DNA from: Shewanella nanhaiensis
Lineage (GTDB): Bacteria; Pseudomonadota; Gammaproteobacteria; Enterobacterales; Shewanellaceae
Length of the DNA: 64,000 bases
Assembly: GCF_019457885.1 (NCBI RefSeq)
Contig: NZ_JAHZST010000015.1
Coordinates: forward strand, 1-64,000
Direction: 5' to 3'
Position 1 is the stretch's first letter. Each line of letters begins with the position of its first letter. The notes beneath the pieces were generated by a model, which was given only the letters and a program-made list of their open reading frames with translations, was not told where the DNA came from and made no database searches. Positions 53,868 through 62,252 of this stretch are shown in pieces. The translations under genes were made by a program, and so were the position numbers.

Positions 53868-55358
53868 ATGAATACGCTCAAATCAAGACTACAGAGTTCA
53901 AGATTTACCACGTTTATCAGCTACCTGATTTTACTCATTGCCAGTTCAATCCCAGTAGCCAATGCGCAAGCAGTTGAGGAGCAAGTACAGTTCAGTGAAG
54001 CTGAACTGGAGCAGATGTTAGCCCCTATTGCCCTCTACCCAGACAGCTTGTTGACCCATATTTTAATTGCAGCGACCTACCCATTAGAGCTAGTTCAGGC
54101 TAATCGGCTGGTGAATAAAAACAAACTCCTGCCCACAGCGCAATTGATGGAGAAAGCCCAGAAAAAAGATTGGGATCCCAGTGTCACCGCCCTGCTGGCC
54201 TTTCCCAATGTGTTAGAGAAACTAAGTAGTGACTTGAGCTGGACACAAGATCTTGGCGACGCCTTCTTACAAGATGAAACCCAGATGCTTGCCAGCATTC
54301 AATCATTGAGGGCCCAAGCTGACGAAGCCAATAGCTTGGCGGATATGGAGAATATGTCAGTCACTCGAGTCAATAAGCAGATAGTGATTGAGCCTGTACA
54401 GAAAGAGTTTGTCTATGTGCCCTATTATGATCCGCGTACCGTCTATGGACATTGGCGCTGGTATAACTACCCTCCTGTATATTGGGCTCCCTATCCCTAT
54501 TATGTAGGTCGTCCCCATGGTCATTTTTACTGGAATAGCGGCGTACATATCAGCTTTAATTTCTTTTTCAGTGCATTCCATTGGAGTAATCACAGAGTCG
54601 TGGTGATCGATCACCGTCATTCACACCACTACAGACACAGAGGTCGTATTGTCACCAGTCATGGCTCGCAAAAGTGGCACCACAAACCACACCACAGACG
54701 GGGGGTCGCTTATCGCAGTACCCATGTAAAACAGCGCTATAACAGCCATAGACCCAGCATAGCTCACAGCAAGCAGTTACGTCATGCGGAACGTAACTCA
54801 CTGGCATATAATAGAAAACATAACAGTCGTCACGACAAGACACTTAAGCAATACAACAAACAGGTCAAGCAACACAGAGAGCAGAGATTTGCTAGTAAGC
54901 TACATAATAGCCATAAGCCAGTTAAGGGCCATAGGCCAATTAAGAGCCATCAGCCGGTTAAGAGTCCTCAACGAGTTAATAATCCTCAACGAGTTAAGAG
55001 CCACCAACCAGTTAGAAACCATAAGCCTAGTCATTACGACAGAAAAGAGAGGTATAACACAGCCAGTACACATAACAGGGTAAGATCTCAGTTAAAATCA
55101 AGGGAGAATACGCAAAGAGAGGTGAAGAAAAGCCAAACTCAAAGGAGTATTCATCAGCCTAGAAATCAGCAAGCTCAACGCAGTATGGACAAACAACAAA
55201 GACAGAGCTCGCAGCGGATGAGGGCTCAACAACCTAAGCAGGCTAGACAGTCAACACAGAGGGCTCAGAAGAGTACTCAACAAAGAGTCCACCGAAATAC
55301 TCAGCAAAGATCACAACATAAAGGACAAGGACAGAGACAAAATAGAAGTAGGGATTAA
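53868..55358 (+). CDS. DUF3300 protein with basic repeat tail
   Basis: A 496-residue exported protein with a signal peptide ending near residue 34 (PVANAQA). The DUF3300 domain covers about residues 35-210: LEQMLAPIALYPDSLLTHIL, WDPSVTALLAFPNVLEKLS and FVYVPYYDPRTVYGHW are typical. The Trp/Tyr/His-rich stretch to residue 255 is followed by a very basic tail rich in His, Arg, Gln and Ser. That tail includes six copies of a six-residue unit such as PVKSPQ. Its promoter carries the same site as the two-component operon directly upstream. Function unknown; the basic tail could bind nucleic acid, LPS or metal. Confidence 0.85.
   Translation: MNTLKSRLQSSRFTTFISYLILLIASSIPVANAQAVEEQVQFSEAELEQMLAPIALYPDSLLTHILIAATYPLELVQANRLVNKNKLLPTAQLMEKAQKKDWDPSVTALLAFPNVLEKLSSDLSWTQDLGDAFLQDETQMLASIQSLRAQADEANSLADMENMSVTRVNKQIVIEPVQKEFVYVPYYDPRTVYGHWRWYNYPPVYWAPYPYYVGRPHGHFYWNSGVHISFNFFFSAFHWSNHRVVVIDHRHSHHYRHRGRIVTSHGSQKWHHKPHHRRGVAYRSTHVKQRYNSHRPSIAHSKQLRHAERNSLAYNRKHNSRHDKTLKQYNKQVKQHREQRFASKLHNSHKPVKGHRPIKSHQPVKSPQRVNNPQRVKSHQPVRNHKPSHYDRKERYNTASTHNRVRSQLKSRENTQREVKKSQTQRSIHQPRNQQAQRSMDKQQRQSSQRMRAQQPKQARQSTQRAQKSTQQRVHRNTQQRSQHKGQGQRQNRSRD
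54918..55025 (+). repeat. 18-bp tandem repeat, six copies, in DUF3300 gene
   Basis: Six units of 18 bp, each of the form CCAGTTAAGAGCCATCAG with changes, encode six-residue units such as PVKGHR, PIKSHQ and RVKSHQ. The unit length is a multiple of three, so copy number can change without breaking the frame. Confidence 0.8.
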
Positions 55359-55372
55359 CGCATCCCTATTCG

Positions 55373-55813
55373 TTAACTGGGAGGCTTAATAACAAACCCT
55401 TTCTCAATACCACTTTTAAAGCCCACTGATCCATATAAAGAGTGGGCTTTTTTTAAGTGCTCACCAGAGAGTAACATCACTTTACAGCAGTTTTCCTCCC
55501 AAGCCATGGATATTGCAAACTCTAATACTTGTCGGCTTAACCCCTGTCTGCGAAATTTTTCTGAGGTAATAACATGCTCGATAATTGCAAATGGCCTTGC
55601 CCCATTTGCAATACTAAGATTGAGGTTTAATGAACAAGTTGACGCAAGCTCACCATCAATATCGGCGACAATAATAAAGGTAAGTGGATCGTCAATAATC
55701 TCCGACCACTTCTCTTTGGCAAAATTAACCTCTAAATCTGGGTCTAACGGCCTAAGCTCCCTGTAGAGTTTAAGCACACTAGCTAGATCATTAGACCTTG
55801 CAACTCTAATCAT
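55373..55813 (-). CDS. GNAT-family N-acetyltransferase
   Basis: A 146-residue acetyltransferase of the small GNAT kind. Visible are MIRVARSNDLASVLKLYREL at the start, the ADIDGELASTCSLNLNL strand and the acetyl-CoA motif SEKFRRQGLSRQVLEFAISM; the end has HLKKAHSLYGSVGFKSG. The ATG at 55813 overlaps the end of the CadC-like gene by 8 bases, so translation is coupled. A strong plus-strand terminator for the DUF3300 gene is embedded within this coding region at 55418-55454. Substrate unknown. Confidence 0.85.
   Translation of the reverse strand: MIRVARSNDLASVLKLYRELRPLDPDLEVNFAKEKWSEIIDDPLTFIIVADIDGELASTCSLNLNLSIANGARPFAIIEHVITSEKFRRQGLSRQVLEFAISMAWEENCCKVMLLSGEHLKKAHSLYGSVGFKSGIEKGFVIKPPS
55418..55454 (+). 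terminator. DUF3300 terminator inside the opposing GNAT gene
   Basis: AAAGCCCACT (55418-55427) and AGTGGGCTTT (55441-55450) form a perfect 10-bp stem with a 13-base loop. The right arm runs straight into more T, giving seven in a row. It lies 60 bases past the DUF3300 stop. Confidence 0.75.
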
Positions 55814-57866
55814 ACTCACTCTCTAACAAAATGATTTTTGATTCATCCTCAATAAGGCGATCAAAGATAACAAAAGGCTTATCTTCACCACCAATTTGAG
55901 TGACCACACTGCCTTTAGGTAATTGAGCATATAAAGAGACCTCAGAAGAGCTCAGCTCATATCGCATAACTCTTGGCCCCTCATCTGCAAAAACAACATA
56001 ATAGAGCCACTGCTCTGTAAGCATTAAGCCTCGAGGAATTGATGCAACATTAAGAGACAAGAGATCGACAATTCGCTTAGTTTCAGACAAAGCATTTGTC
56101 CGCATCAACAGTCCATTAGACATATCAACGTAAATAAGCCCATTGCCATCAGTGGGTTCTTTGACAAACCCACCTGCATTGACAACAAGCTTAGTTAATT
56201 TCCCATCGGATAAATCAATCACTGCAAGCGTGTACTGCTTTTGTTCTAACACACTAACATAGATGGCTCCAGTACGATTAGACCACTCGAGCAGATGAGT
56301 GTTCACTGGCACTTGATAGCTCATAAGAGGTTGCTGAGACTCGATATCCAAGATAGTTAACTCACTAAAAGCATCTCTCTTATTTAAAAACGCTAATTGC
56401 GTATTATCTTGCGACAATAGCGGCTGGCCTAAACTATTGGCCTTTAACCTTGTCATCTGCTGAGATTCATTGGCTTTATGCTGCCAAATTTCAAATGAAC
56501 CAGAGCGATTAGATACTGAGAAAAATGACTTTGTCTCTGGGGAGTAGATGGCATTAATATCAATAGCATCGCTATTTAACATTTGCGGATAATCAGTCAA
56601 CCCATACTGGTCTACATTAATGTTACGATGCCAATTCTTATAAACTAAATTAAATGTACCGTCATTGGCAGATGAGAGTTGAGATTGATACTCACTGGAG
56701 TGGTTATCAATAACCTGTTCTAACTCCTTACTATCGAGAGCCATTGACCATATCGCAAACCTCCCATCTCGTTTGCCTGAGATCCAAAGCTGATTAGTGC
56801 TCACAGGTTCAACACTCAGTATCGAATGAAACTCACTATTAAGTTGCTCTACCACTCCATCAGCCAAATGATACTGATTCAAAACCGTGTAACCATTTGA
56901 TGTTGAAGTAACAAAAAAAACACTGCGACCATCTAAACTGTATTTTGGCATTCTGTGCATGCCATCAGACAGCTCCATATACAAAGGCTCTGGTTTATCG
57001 AAATAAAGTAAAGCTAACCTCTGACTTTTCCCCTCAGTGACATTTAAGACAATATCTTGCTCTAAGGGTGAGATATCAAATGAAGTGATCTCCACACCTC
57101 TAGAAAACAAAACCTGTTTTTCCCTACTCTCTATATTGTCCTGAATAAGCTGACAATCTCGCTTGATACACTTTATATAGTAAATATACTTGCCACTCGC
57201 CCCCCATAGAGGAAAACGGTAAATAGCATCTTGTTCAGTTAACGCAACTTTTTTATTGGTCTGCAGATCCATCAAAAAAATCTGATTAAACCTATTCTCT
57301 GGAAAGGACTGAACAAATAAAACATTCTTTTGGGAAGGACTTAAAGCAGGCATTTCCACTTGGCTATCTGAATGACTTAATAAGGTTGACCGAAACCTAT
57401 GAACCTGACTATCAGAGTCATATCTTGTTAGGAAAAAGCTCACTACAACTACAGTCAAGATTACTGCGACTGAGAGCGTCACAAATAGAGACCATTTAAA
57501 AAATGGCTTAGATTCAGAACTCTCAACCAAGCACTCAACATTTCCCTCATCAACTGACTTTTGTTCAAGAGGATAGATAAAGCAATAGCCTTTGCGGGCA
57601 ATGGTTTCGATGAACTGGGGGGACTGAGCCGAATCATTGAGAATTTTTCGCAACTCAAAGATAGCTCGGGTGATCACATCGAGTCCAACCACAGTGTCAG
57701 GCCACAGAGATTGGGCAATAAATTCGCGACTCACAACTTGACCTTGATGTCGCAGAAGAAAACATAAAACTTGCATAATTTTGGGCTCTATTTTTATCGA
57801 TTGCCCATCTATTTCAAGCTTATTGTGCGCAGGAAATACTAAACAGTTTGCAAATTGAAATGTCAT
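55806..57866 (-). CDS. CadC-like membrane regulator with TolB-like domain
   Basis: A 686-residue transmembrane transcription factor. The cytoplasmic winged helix spans about residues 1-100, with KIEPKIMQVLCFLLRHQGQV, SLWPDTVVGLDVITRAIFEL and QFIETIARKGYCFIYPL. A single membrane segment lies near residues 130-150 (LFVTLSVAVILTVVVVSFFL). The long periplasmic part has repeated strands like a TolB/WD40 propeller. Such ToxR-type proteins sense outside signals and act directly on DNA from the membrane. The start is set at the ATG 57866; a TTG at 57878 is possible. The divergent FG-GAP gene is a likely target. Confidence 0.87.
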   Translation of the reverse strand: MTFQFANCLVFPAHNKLEIDGQSIKIEPKIMQVLCFLLRHQGQVVSREFIAQSLWPDTVVGLDVITRAIFELRKILNDSAQSPQFIETIARKGYCFIYPLEQKSVDEGNVECLVESSESKPFFKWSLFVTLSVAVILTVVVVSFFLTRYDSDSQVHRFRSTLLSHSDSQVEMPALSPSQKNVLFVQSFPENRFNQIFLMDLQTNKKVALTEQDAIYRFPLWGASGKYIYYIKCIKRDCQLIQDNIESREKQVLFSRGVEITSFDISPLEQDIVLNVTEGKSQRLALLYFDKPEPLYMELSDGMHRMPKYSLDGRSVFFVTSTSNGYTVLNQYHLADGVVEQLNSEFHSILSVEPVSTNQLWISGKRDGRFAIWSMALDSKELEQVIDNHSSEYQSQLSSANDGTFNLVYKNWHRNINVDQYGLTDYPQMLNSDAIDINAIYSPETKSFFSVSNRSGSFEIWQHKANESQQMTRLKANSLGQPLLSQDNTQLAFLNKRDAFSELTILDIESQQPLMSYQVPVNTHLLEWSNRTGAIYVSVLEQKQYTLAVIDLSDGKLTKLVVNAGGFVKEPTDGNGLIYVDMSNGLLMRTNALSETKRIVDLLSLNVASIPRGLMLTEQWLYYVVFADEGPRVMRYELSSSEVSLYAQLPKGSVVTQIGGEDKPFVIFDRLIEDESKIILLESEYD

Positions 57867-58009
57867 AGCGCGAGCCAAGCCTTATATAATACTATGTTTT
57901 TATTAAACAAATTAAACCATCATCTCCCCATAATTGTTAAATCATTGTACGTTAACTGGATTTAACTTACAAAACTCTCTACACACCACACCTTGCAAAT
58001 GGAATCTTT

Positions 58010-59401
58010 ATGGGAATCGATAAAATACTACTAACCACCTCAGTTGTCACTTTAGCTACCCTGTTTGTGCCTCAAGCTAAAGCCGACATTATTACCCTAA
58101 ACATTGAGGGCGAAGGAAGTGTTAATGCAACAGAAGCCAACATTACCTGTAACGAGAACTGTGTCATTGAAAACGACCTAGCAGAGAATACACTAGTCGC
58201 CAGTCCTTCGGAAAACTGGGAGTTCACGGGATGGACTGGGCAACAGTGTGATGCAGGTAATGAGGTATTCATTAATAAGCAATCATCCAGACTAAGTGCT
58301 GTATCAGGAGGCGCTAAAACATTAAGAAGCGCAGATATCAATGGTGATGGCAAAGAGGATCTCGCTGCCATTAGTCTATTTAACGGTAAAGTCATTACAT
58401 TAACAAACGATGGCTCAGGAACATTTACGGAAAAAACTGTCGAAGGAGGCTTAAGTTACCCATCCTCACTGGATTTTTATGATTGGGACTATGATGGTGA
58501 TCAAGATCTGATTGTTTCGGTATATGGTCAATCCAAGCTTAAACTGTATAGCAATGATGGCAATGGCGATTTCAGCTTTAACCGTGATATCTTAATTGAA
58601 GATACTAAGCCCTACGCAATTACTATCACTGACATCAATGATGACCAACAAGCAGATTTAATTGTGTCATCATTTTCAGCCGATATCTCAGGCGATCTAT
58701 TTCAGTTAGTGACAAGTATTAAATCCCCTAAAACATCGCTATTTACACTCCAAGATGGGGAGTTTGTACTTGAAAAAACACTTTCAGATAATGCTGCTAT
58801 CACCTTAGATATCAGCAAAAGTGTCGATTCAAATGAGTTCTTAGTTATCGCAGCAGAGATTGTGACAGGAGAAACTGTTCTGTATAAAACAGATGAATCC
58901 TCCACGACCAGAACCGTGGTCGATACCCGCCCCGCAAGTTATGGCGCAGCTTTTGGTGATATTGATAACAACGGTACAGTTGACATATTGGCAGCCTACT
59001 ACCGCCCTTCAGTGCTTGGGCTCTACTATAACAAGGGGGATAATACCTTTACAGATATGCAAGCTATAACAAAGCCAAGTGAAGGGGTTACCGCGGCAGT
59101 GATTGCAGACTTAAACAGTGATGGCTATCAAGATGTCGCAACAGGTGAGTTTAATAATCAAAGGTTTTATTACTTTGCAACTAACAGCTACAAAGACTGC
59201 ATAGTAAAACAGGGAGGCGATATCTCTCTTACTGCTCAATTTGCTCAAATCTCAAATCCAACACCACCAAGTACACCAGCCCCCGAGGAGGATAGCTCTT
59301 CAGGTGGCGGAGCTTTATCTTGGTATTCACTGCTGTGTGCACTCATCATCGCATTAGGTTTAGCCAACTCTAGACAAGCAAGAGTACAAAATAAGATCTA
59401 A
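58010..59401 (+). CDS. FG-GAP/VCBS repeat surface protein with GlyGly-CTERM tail
   Basis: A 463-residue exported protein with a signal peptide ending near residue 25 (PQAKA). An opening part with GEGSVNATEANITCNENC and WEFTGWTGQQC resembles InlB-type B repeats and holds paired cysteines. At least five Ca-binding-like repeats follow: DINGDGKEDLAA, DWDYDGDQDLIV, DINDDQQADLIV, DIDNNGTVDILA and DLNSDGYQDVAT. They suggest a propeller. The C-terminus SSGGGALSWYSLLCALIIAL plus a basic end fits GlyGly-CTERM sorting. It is divergent from the CadC-like regulator. Adhesion or ligand-binding is likely. Confidence 0.8.
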   Translation: MGIDKILLTTSVVTLATLFVPQAKADIITLNIEGEGSVNATEANITCNENCVIENDLAENTLVASPSENWEFTGWTGQQCDAGNEVFINKQSSRLSAVSGGAKTLRSADINGDGKEDLAAISLFNGKVITLTNDGSGTFTEKTVEGGLSYPSSLDFYDWDYDGDQDLIVSVYGQSKLKLYSNDGNGDFSFNRDILIEDTKPYAITITDINDDQQADLIVSSFSADISGDLFQLVTSIKSPKTSLFTLQDGEFVLEKTLSDNAAITLDISKSVDSNEFLVIAAEIVTGETVLYKTDESSTTRTVVDTRPASYGAAFGDIDNNGTVDILAAYYRPSVLGLYYNKGDNTFTDMQAITKPSEGVTAAVIADLNSDGYQDVATGEFNNQRFYYFATNSYKDCIVKQGGDISLTAQFAQISNPTPPSTPAPEEDSSSGGGALSWYSLLCALIIALGLANSRQARVQNKI

Positions 59402-59511
59402 AACTTTAAAGGACTAACAGAGCCTATTAACCACTCAGCCCCAGTCTACTTAGTTTTTAGCAAACAGGGGCTGAGCTTCTACTTAGTTTTTAGCTGACCA
59501 TTAGTACTAGC

Positions 59512-59928
59512 TTACTTGCTTAAAGTTTTCATCAGAAAATAGCGCCCAGGGCTGCCAGAGAATTCAGGGATCTCTCCTGCGATCTTAAAACCTAACTTCT
59601 GATAGAAGAGTGGCGCTTGAATTGACAAAGTATCCACTTGGGAGACTCTGCACCCTCGCCCTATGGCTTGGACTTCGGCTGATTCCATCAGCTTCCGGCC
59701 AAGCCCAGTACCTCGATACCTCTTATCAACCCACACCACCTCAATTAAAAAATTACCGTAAATGGTGCGCCCTGATACGCCGCCGATTAACTCGCCATTA
59801 TCATAAGCAGCGACAGATAGTGGTTGAGTGGCTTCACCCCCTATCTGATCATGGAGATGTTGCCGTACTCCCTCGACCAGCACATTCACCAAATCAGGAG
59901 CCTCTTCATTAATCACTTGAAACTTCAT
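59512..59928 (-). CDS. GNAT-family N-acetyltransferase
   Basis: A 138-residue acetyltransferase. The opening MKFQVINEEAPDLVNVLVEG, the VSGRTIYGNFLIEVVWVDKR strands and the acetyl-CoA motif RYRGTGLGRKLMESAE are clear, and FYQKLGFKIAGEIPEFSG closes the fold. Substrate unknown. It follows the DUF2087 gene with no gap, the ATG coming right after that stop codon, so both are in one operon. Confidence 0.87.
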   Translation of the reverse strand: MKFQVINEEAPDLVNVLVEGVRQHLHDQIGGEATQPLSVAAYDNGELIGGVSGRTIYGNFLIEVVWVDKRYRGTGLGRKLMESAEVQAIGRGCRVSQVDTLSIQAPLFYQKLGFKIAGEIPEFSGSPGRYFLMKTLSK

Positions 59929-60504
59929 TTACGCTCCTTGGCTTACGCAACTCAATTGACCTGGCTTTAATTGAGTAGAGATGAATTGACTAGGCCAGAC
60001 ATCAGCCAGAGGCTCAAAACCCTCAGGGGGCGTTGCAGAAGCACGCCAATAAGTGCGCCCATCATCGGTGCGTTTAAGCAGTTTATGATTACAAAGCTCA
60101 CGACGAATTAAAGAAAAATCTTTAAAGTCGAGATAATCGACTAAAATTTCATTCACTTGCCGCTCACTATAGCTCTGTTGGTACTGAAATCGGCACCAGA
60201 AAAACCACAAACTCAGCTGCTGAATTGCGTATTTTGCAGGCCACCCCTGCATTACGTAATCAGCACTCATAAAGGGTTTTAATTTCTTAGGGATAGGAAC
60301 CGATAATTGAGGTTGCGAAGAGGATAGCAGCTCTTCATGCTGCTGACGCAACTGCTGGAAGTTTTGCAGGCCCGAGGCCTTAGCTAAGATGTTTAGCATC
60401 TCGACATGGCTAGGAAACGACTCATGTTGCTGCAACTGTTTACGCAAAGATTTAGCCAACGCCGAGATATCGTCGCAGCTAAAGGGGATCAGATTTTTTG
60501 ACAT
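59929..60504 (-). CDS. DUF2087-domain protein
   Basis: A 191-residue cytoplasmic protein. The ATG at 60504 is preferred over the frame start at 60555, because the protein MSKNLIPFSCDDISALAKSL begins a helical N-terminal domain there. The second half has YSERQVNEILVDYLDFKDFS and LIRRELCNHKLLKRTDDGRT, typical of the DUF2087 helix-turn-helix-like domain, often found in small regulators. The first half, with LLNILAKASGLQNFQQLRQ-like text, resembles glyoxalase-superfamily toxin-related helices seen in similar Shewanella proteins; this part is less certain. Confidence 0.78.
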   Translation of the reverse strand: MSKNLIPFSCDDISALAKSLRKQLQQHESFPSHVEMLNILAKASGLQNFQQLRQQHEELLSSSQPQLSVPIPKKLKPFMSADYVMQGWPAKYAIQQLSLWFFWCRFQYQQSYSERQVNEILVDYLDFKDFSLIRRELCNHKLLKRTDDGRTYWRASATPPEGFEPLADVWPSQFISTQLKPGQLSCVSQGA

Positions 60505-60911
60505 AAGATTTACCCGTTTTATGGGTGCCAAGCAGATGAACACAAACGTGTTCATGGGTCAGTGATCGCCATTCCAAACAAGGCACACAAAAAATTAGGT
60601 AGCCTGATACCTTAAATTTGATATCTATATAGGGATTCTCAGCAGGTTTAGCGCTGCACTAAAAAGAGCAGTGGCGATGCCTAGGTGGTCTGCCGACCTT
60701 AGGTATTATCTTAACGGGGTTAAGATAAATTGCAACAATCAGTTAAGAGACTTGCCTGATAGCAAGTTTCAAATATCTTTTAGATTGGGTTCATTAGGCT
60801 GCATTGGTATTTGGTTCGTTTCCTAAATACCATAACTAAGCTAATGTTTACTGCCTGCAGCAAGCTTTAGTGTAAACACTTCAGTGACACGCTATGAATA
60901 TGTCCCTTTAC
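60505..60911. other. Hairpin-rich gene-free region
   Basis: No gene is supported. Stem-loops follow one another: 60536-60555 (ATGAACAC/GTGTTCAT), 60680-60703 (CCTAGGT/ACCTTAGG, one bulge), 60706-60728 (TTATCTTAAC/GTTAAGATAA, perfect), 60750-60766 (ACTTGC/GCAAGT), 60806-60831 (GGTATTT/AAATACC) and 60845-60878 (TGTTTAC/GTAAACA). This may be a structured RNA or the remains of mobile elements. Confidence 0.45.
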
Positions 60912-60981
60912 GCTCTGCGACATCATCCTTGATGTCGAAGGTCACAGCCGCGTTCACACCTGATTGTTTATCTCTTCGATT
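60912..60981 (+). repeat. Hairpin repeat family, copy R1
   Basis: A 70-bp unit starting GCTCTGCGACATC and ending TCTCTTCGATT. It contains the hairpin GACATC/GATGTC. A close copy is at 63674-63744, and inverted copies lie at 62025-62072 and 62253-62334. Weaker similarity to the 63674 copy continues for some 45 bases past this unit. Confidence 0.75.
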
Positions 60982-61154
60982 GAACTTACTGGTTGTAGCG
61001 CATTTTTGGACTGGAATTAGTTAGTGCTTAGGCTCTGAATTATTCGATTCACATTATCATTACTAATGATTATCTTAAGAAAGCGGGTTTATGTTCACTA
61101 AGAGATGGATCACTGTTCACTCTCGAAACAAGAAGCTACCCAGAGATTTTATCT

Positions 61155-61235
61155 AAATGAACCGCCCTGTGCGGAGCCGCATGCAGAGTGGTGCGGGAGC
61201 TGGAGCTGGAGGTTAGATACCTCCGGCTACCCGAT
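61155..61235 (+). mobile_element. Group II intron 3' fragment (domains V-VI)
   Basis: The text GTGCGGAGCCGCATGCAGAG resembles domain V of bacterial group II introns, and the following GGAGGTTAGATACCTCC hairpin with CTACCCGAT end resembles domain VI and the 3' splice end. No reverse transcriptase gene or 5' end is present, so this is a relic. It ends 8 bases before the stop codon of the broken small secreted-protein gene on the other strand. Confidence 0.6.
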
Positions 61236-61243
61236 TACATATT

Positions 61244-61605
61244 TTACTTGATAGTTATGTACTCTAGTCGACAGTATTCACCATGTGGAAATTTAACTGA
61301 ATCGTCAATAGTAACCAATACCTCTTTACCTGACATTTTCGCAGCTAGAATTATTGAGATAGCAGTTTCGTTACCTTTGGGTACAGAGATAGCAAGCTGA
61401 CCTCCATACTTGTGACAGCTAGGAATTTTATCTGGGCTTACCAAACCAAACCAAACCAAAGGTGTCCCCTCCATGAAGCAGCTAAAGTACTTGAGGACTC
61501 ATGATACCGAATCTGCCCTATTGTTGCTGATATATCAAACCTTGCTGAATTAACAGCTCCAGAAATAGTAAGCATAAATAATAAAAGTGTAATTTTGAAT
61601 TTCAT
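61244..61605 (-). pseudogene. Small secreted protein gene, frameshifted by a pentanucleotide repeat
   Basis: The first frame starts at the ATG 61605 with a clear signal peptide (MKFKITLLLFMLTISGAVNS) and runs 55 residues to a stop at 61438-61440. The rest of the protein continues in another frame to 61244, with SCHKYGGQLAISVPKGNETA and MSGKEVLVTIDDSVK. The break falls in four tandem copies of TTTGG (CCAAA on the plus strand, 61441-61460). Removing one copy joins the frames into a 118-residue protein resembling short secreted proteins seen in Vibrio and Shewanella with a GxxCxxxGxxVxVPxGNExA-like pattern. Either a decayed gene or one switched by slippage. Confidence 0.7.
61441..61460. repeat. 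Pentanucleotide repeat (CCAAA)4
   Basis: Four perfect copies lie exactly at the frameshift of the small secreted-protein gene. Three copies would put the gene in frame. Confidence 0.9.
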
Positions 61606-62024
61606 ATTCTATCCGATTGGTGGTATGTAACGAGCCTGTAGAATTCTCGTTCTTGATTGATTTTTAATACCATACAAGGACAGTATCGAAGTTTCTATGG
61701 CTATTCAATTTTTCACTTAGCAGTATTCTTTGATGGGCTTTTAGCGGAGATTTCAGTTTAAGTTAACCTAAGTGCTTTTATGGGGCTCTTATAGGTTTTT
61801 AGCCGCTGATTTGGATGGCGAAAAGGCTATCAGCCTTAATGCATCCTACTTTGTAGCTTCTCTATATTACGGACTAAGCTGCACATCTACCATTGTGCAT
61901 TCACCTTAGTTTGACCTCATCAAAAGATAGGACTGGCATAACTTATAGACTATTCAAAACCCTCTCATATTAGCTTTTATATAGCCAAAGCTTTACGTGT
62001 TAGCGATTTACTCAGATAAGTCAA

Positions 62025-62072
62025 AATCGAAGAGAAAAATTAGTCAGTGCTGATGCGGCTGTGACGTGTCAC
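62025..62072 (-). repeat. Hairpin repeat family, copy L1 (partial, inverted)
   Basis: AATCGAAGAGA at the left and CGGCTGTGAC at the right match the reverse complement of copy R1. The part with the GACATC/GATGTC hairpin is missing. Confidence 0.55.
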
Positions 62073-62252
62073 AGAAGTAACTGCACATAAGCACGTTGCA
62101 AGCGATAGATCACAATGAAAGGCAGATCTTCAAAAAACTCACCAATATCAAAAATATAAATGAACCAAACCAGAAGATGTAATCAGACTTCATTCGAAGA
62201 CTAGCTAACTTTGGGGCAAAAACTAGTCACGAAACCCTACCAAGTAAAGCCA

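Noticed and set aside
54918..55025. CRISPR or minisatellite outside genes
   Set aside because: The 18-bp units are in frame inside the DUF3300 gene and have no spacers.
60706..60728. Perfect hairpin as an intrinsic terminator
   Set aside because: Neither strand has a T-run after the stem and no gene ends close by.
61188..61400. Plus-strand 70-codon frame over the broken secreted-protein gene
   Set aside because: It covers the intron relic and the antisense of the real frame; its composition is not protein-like.
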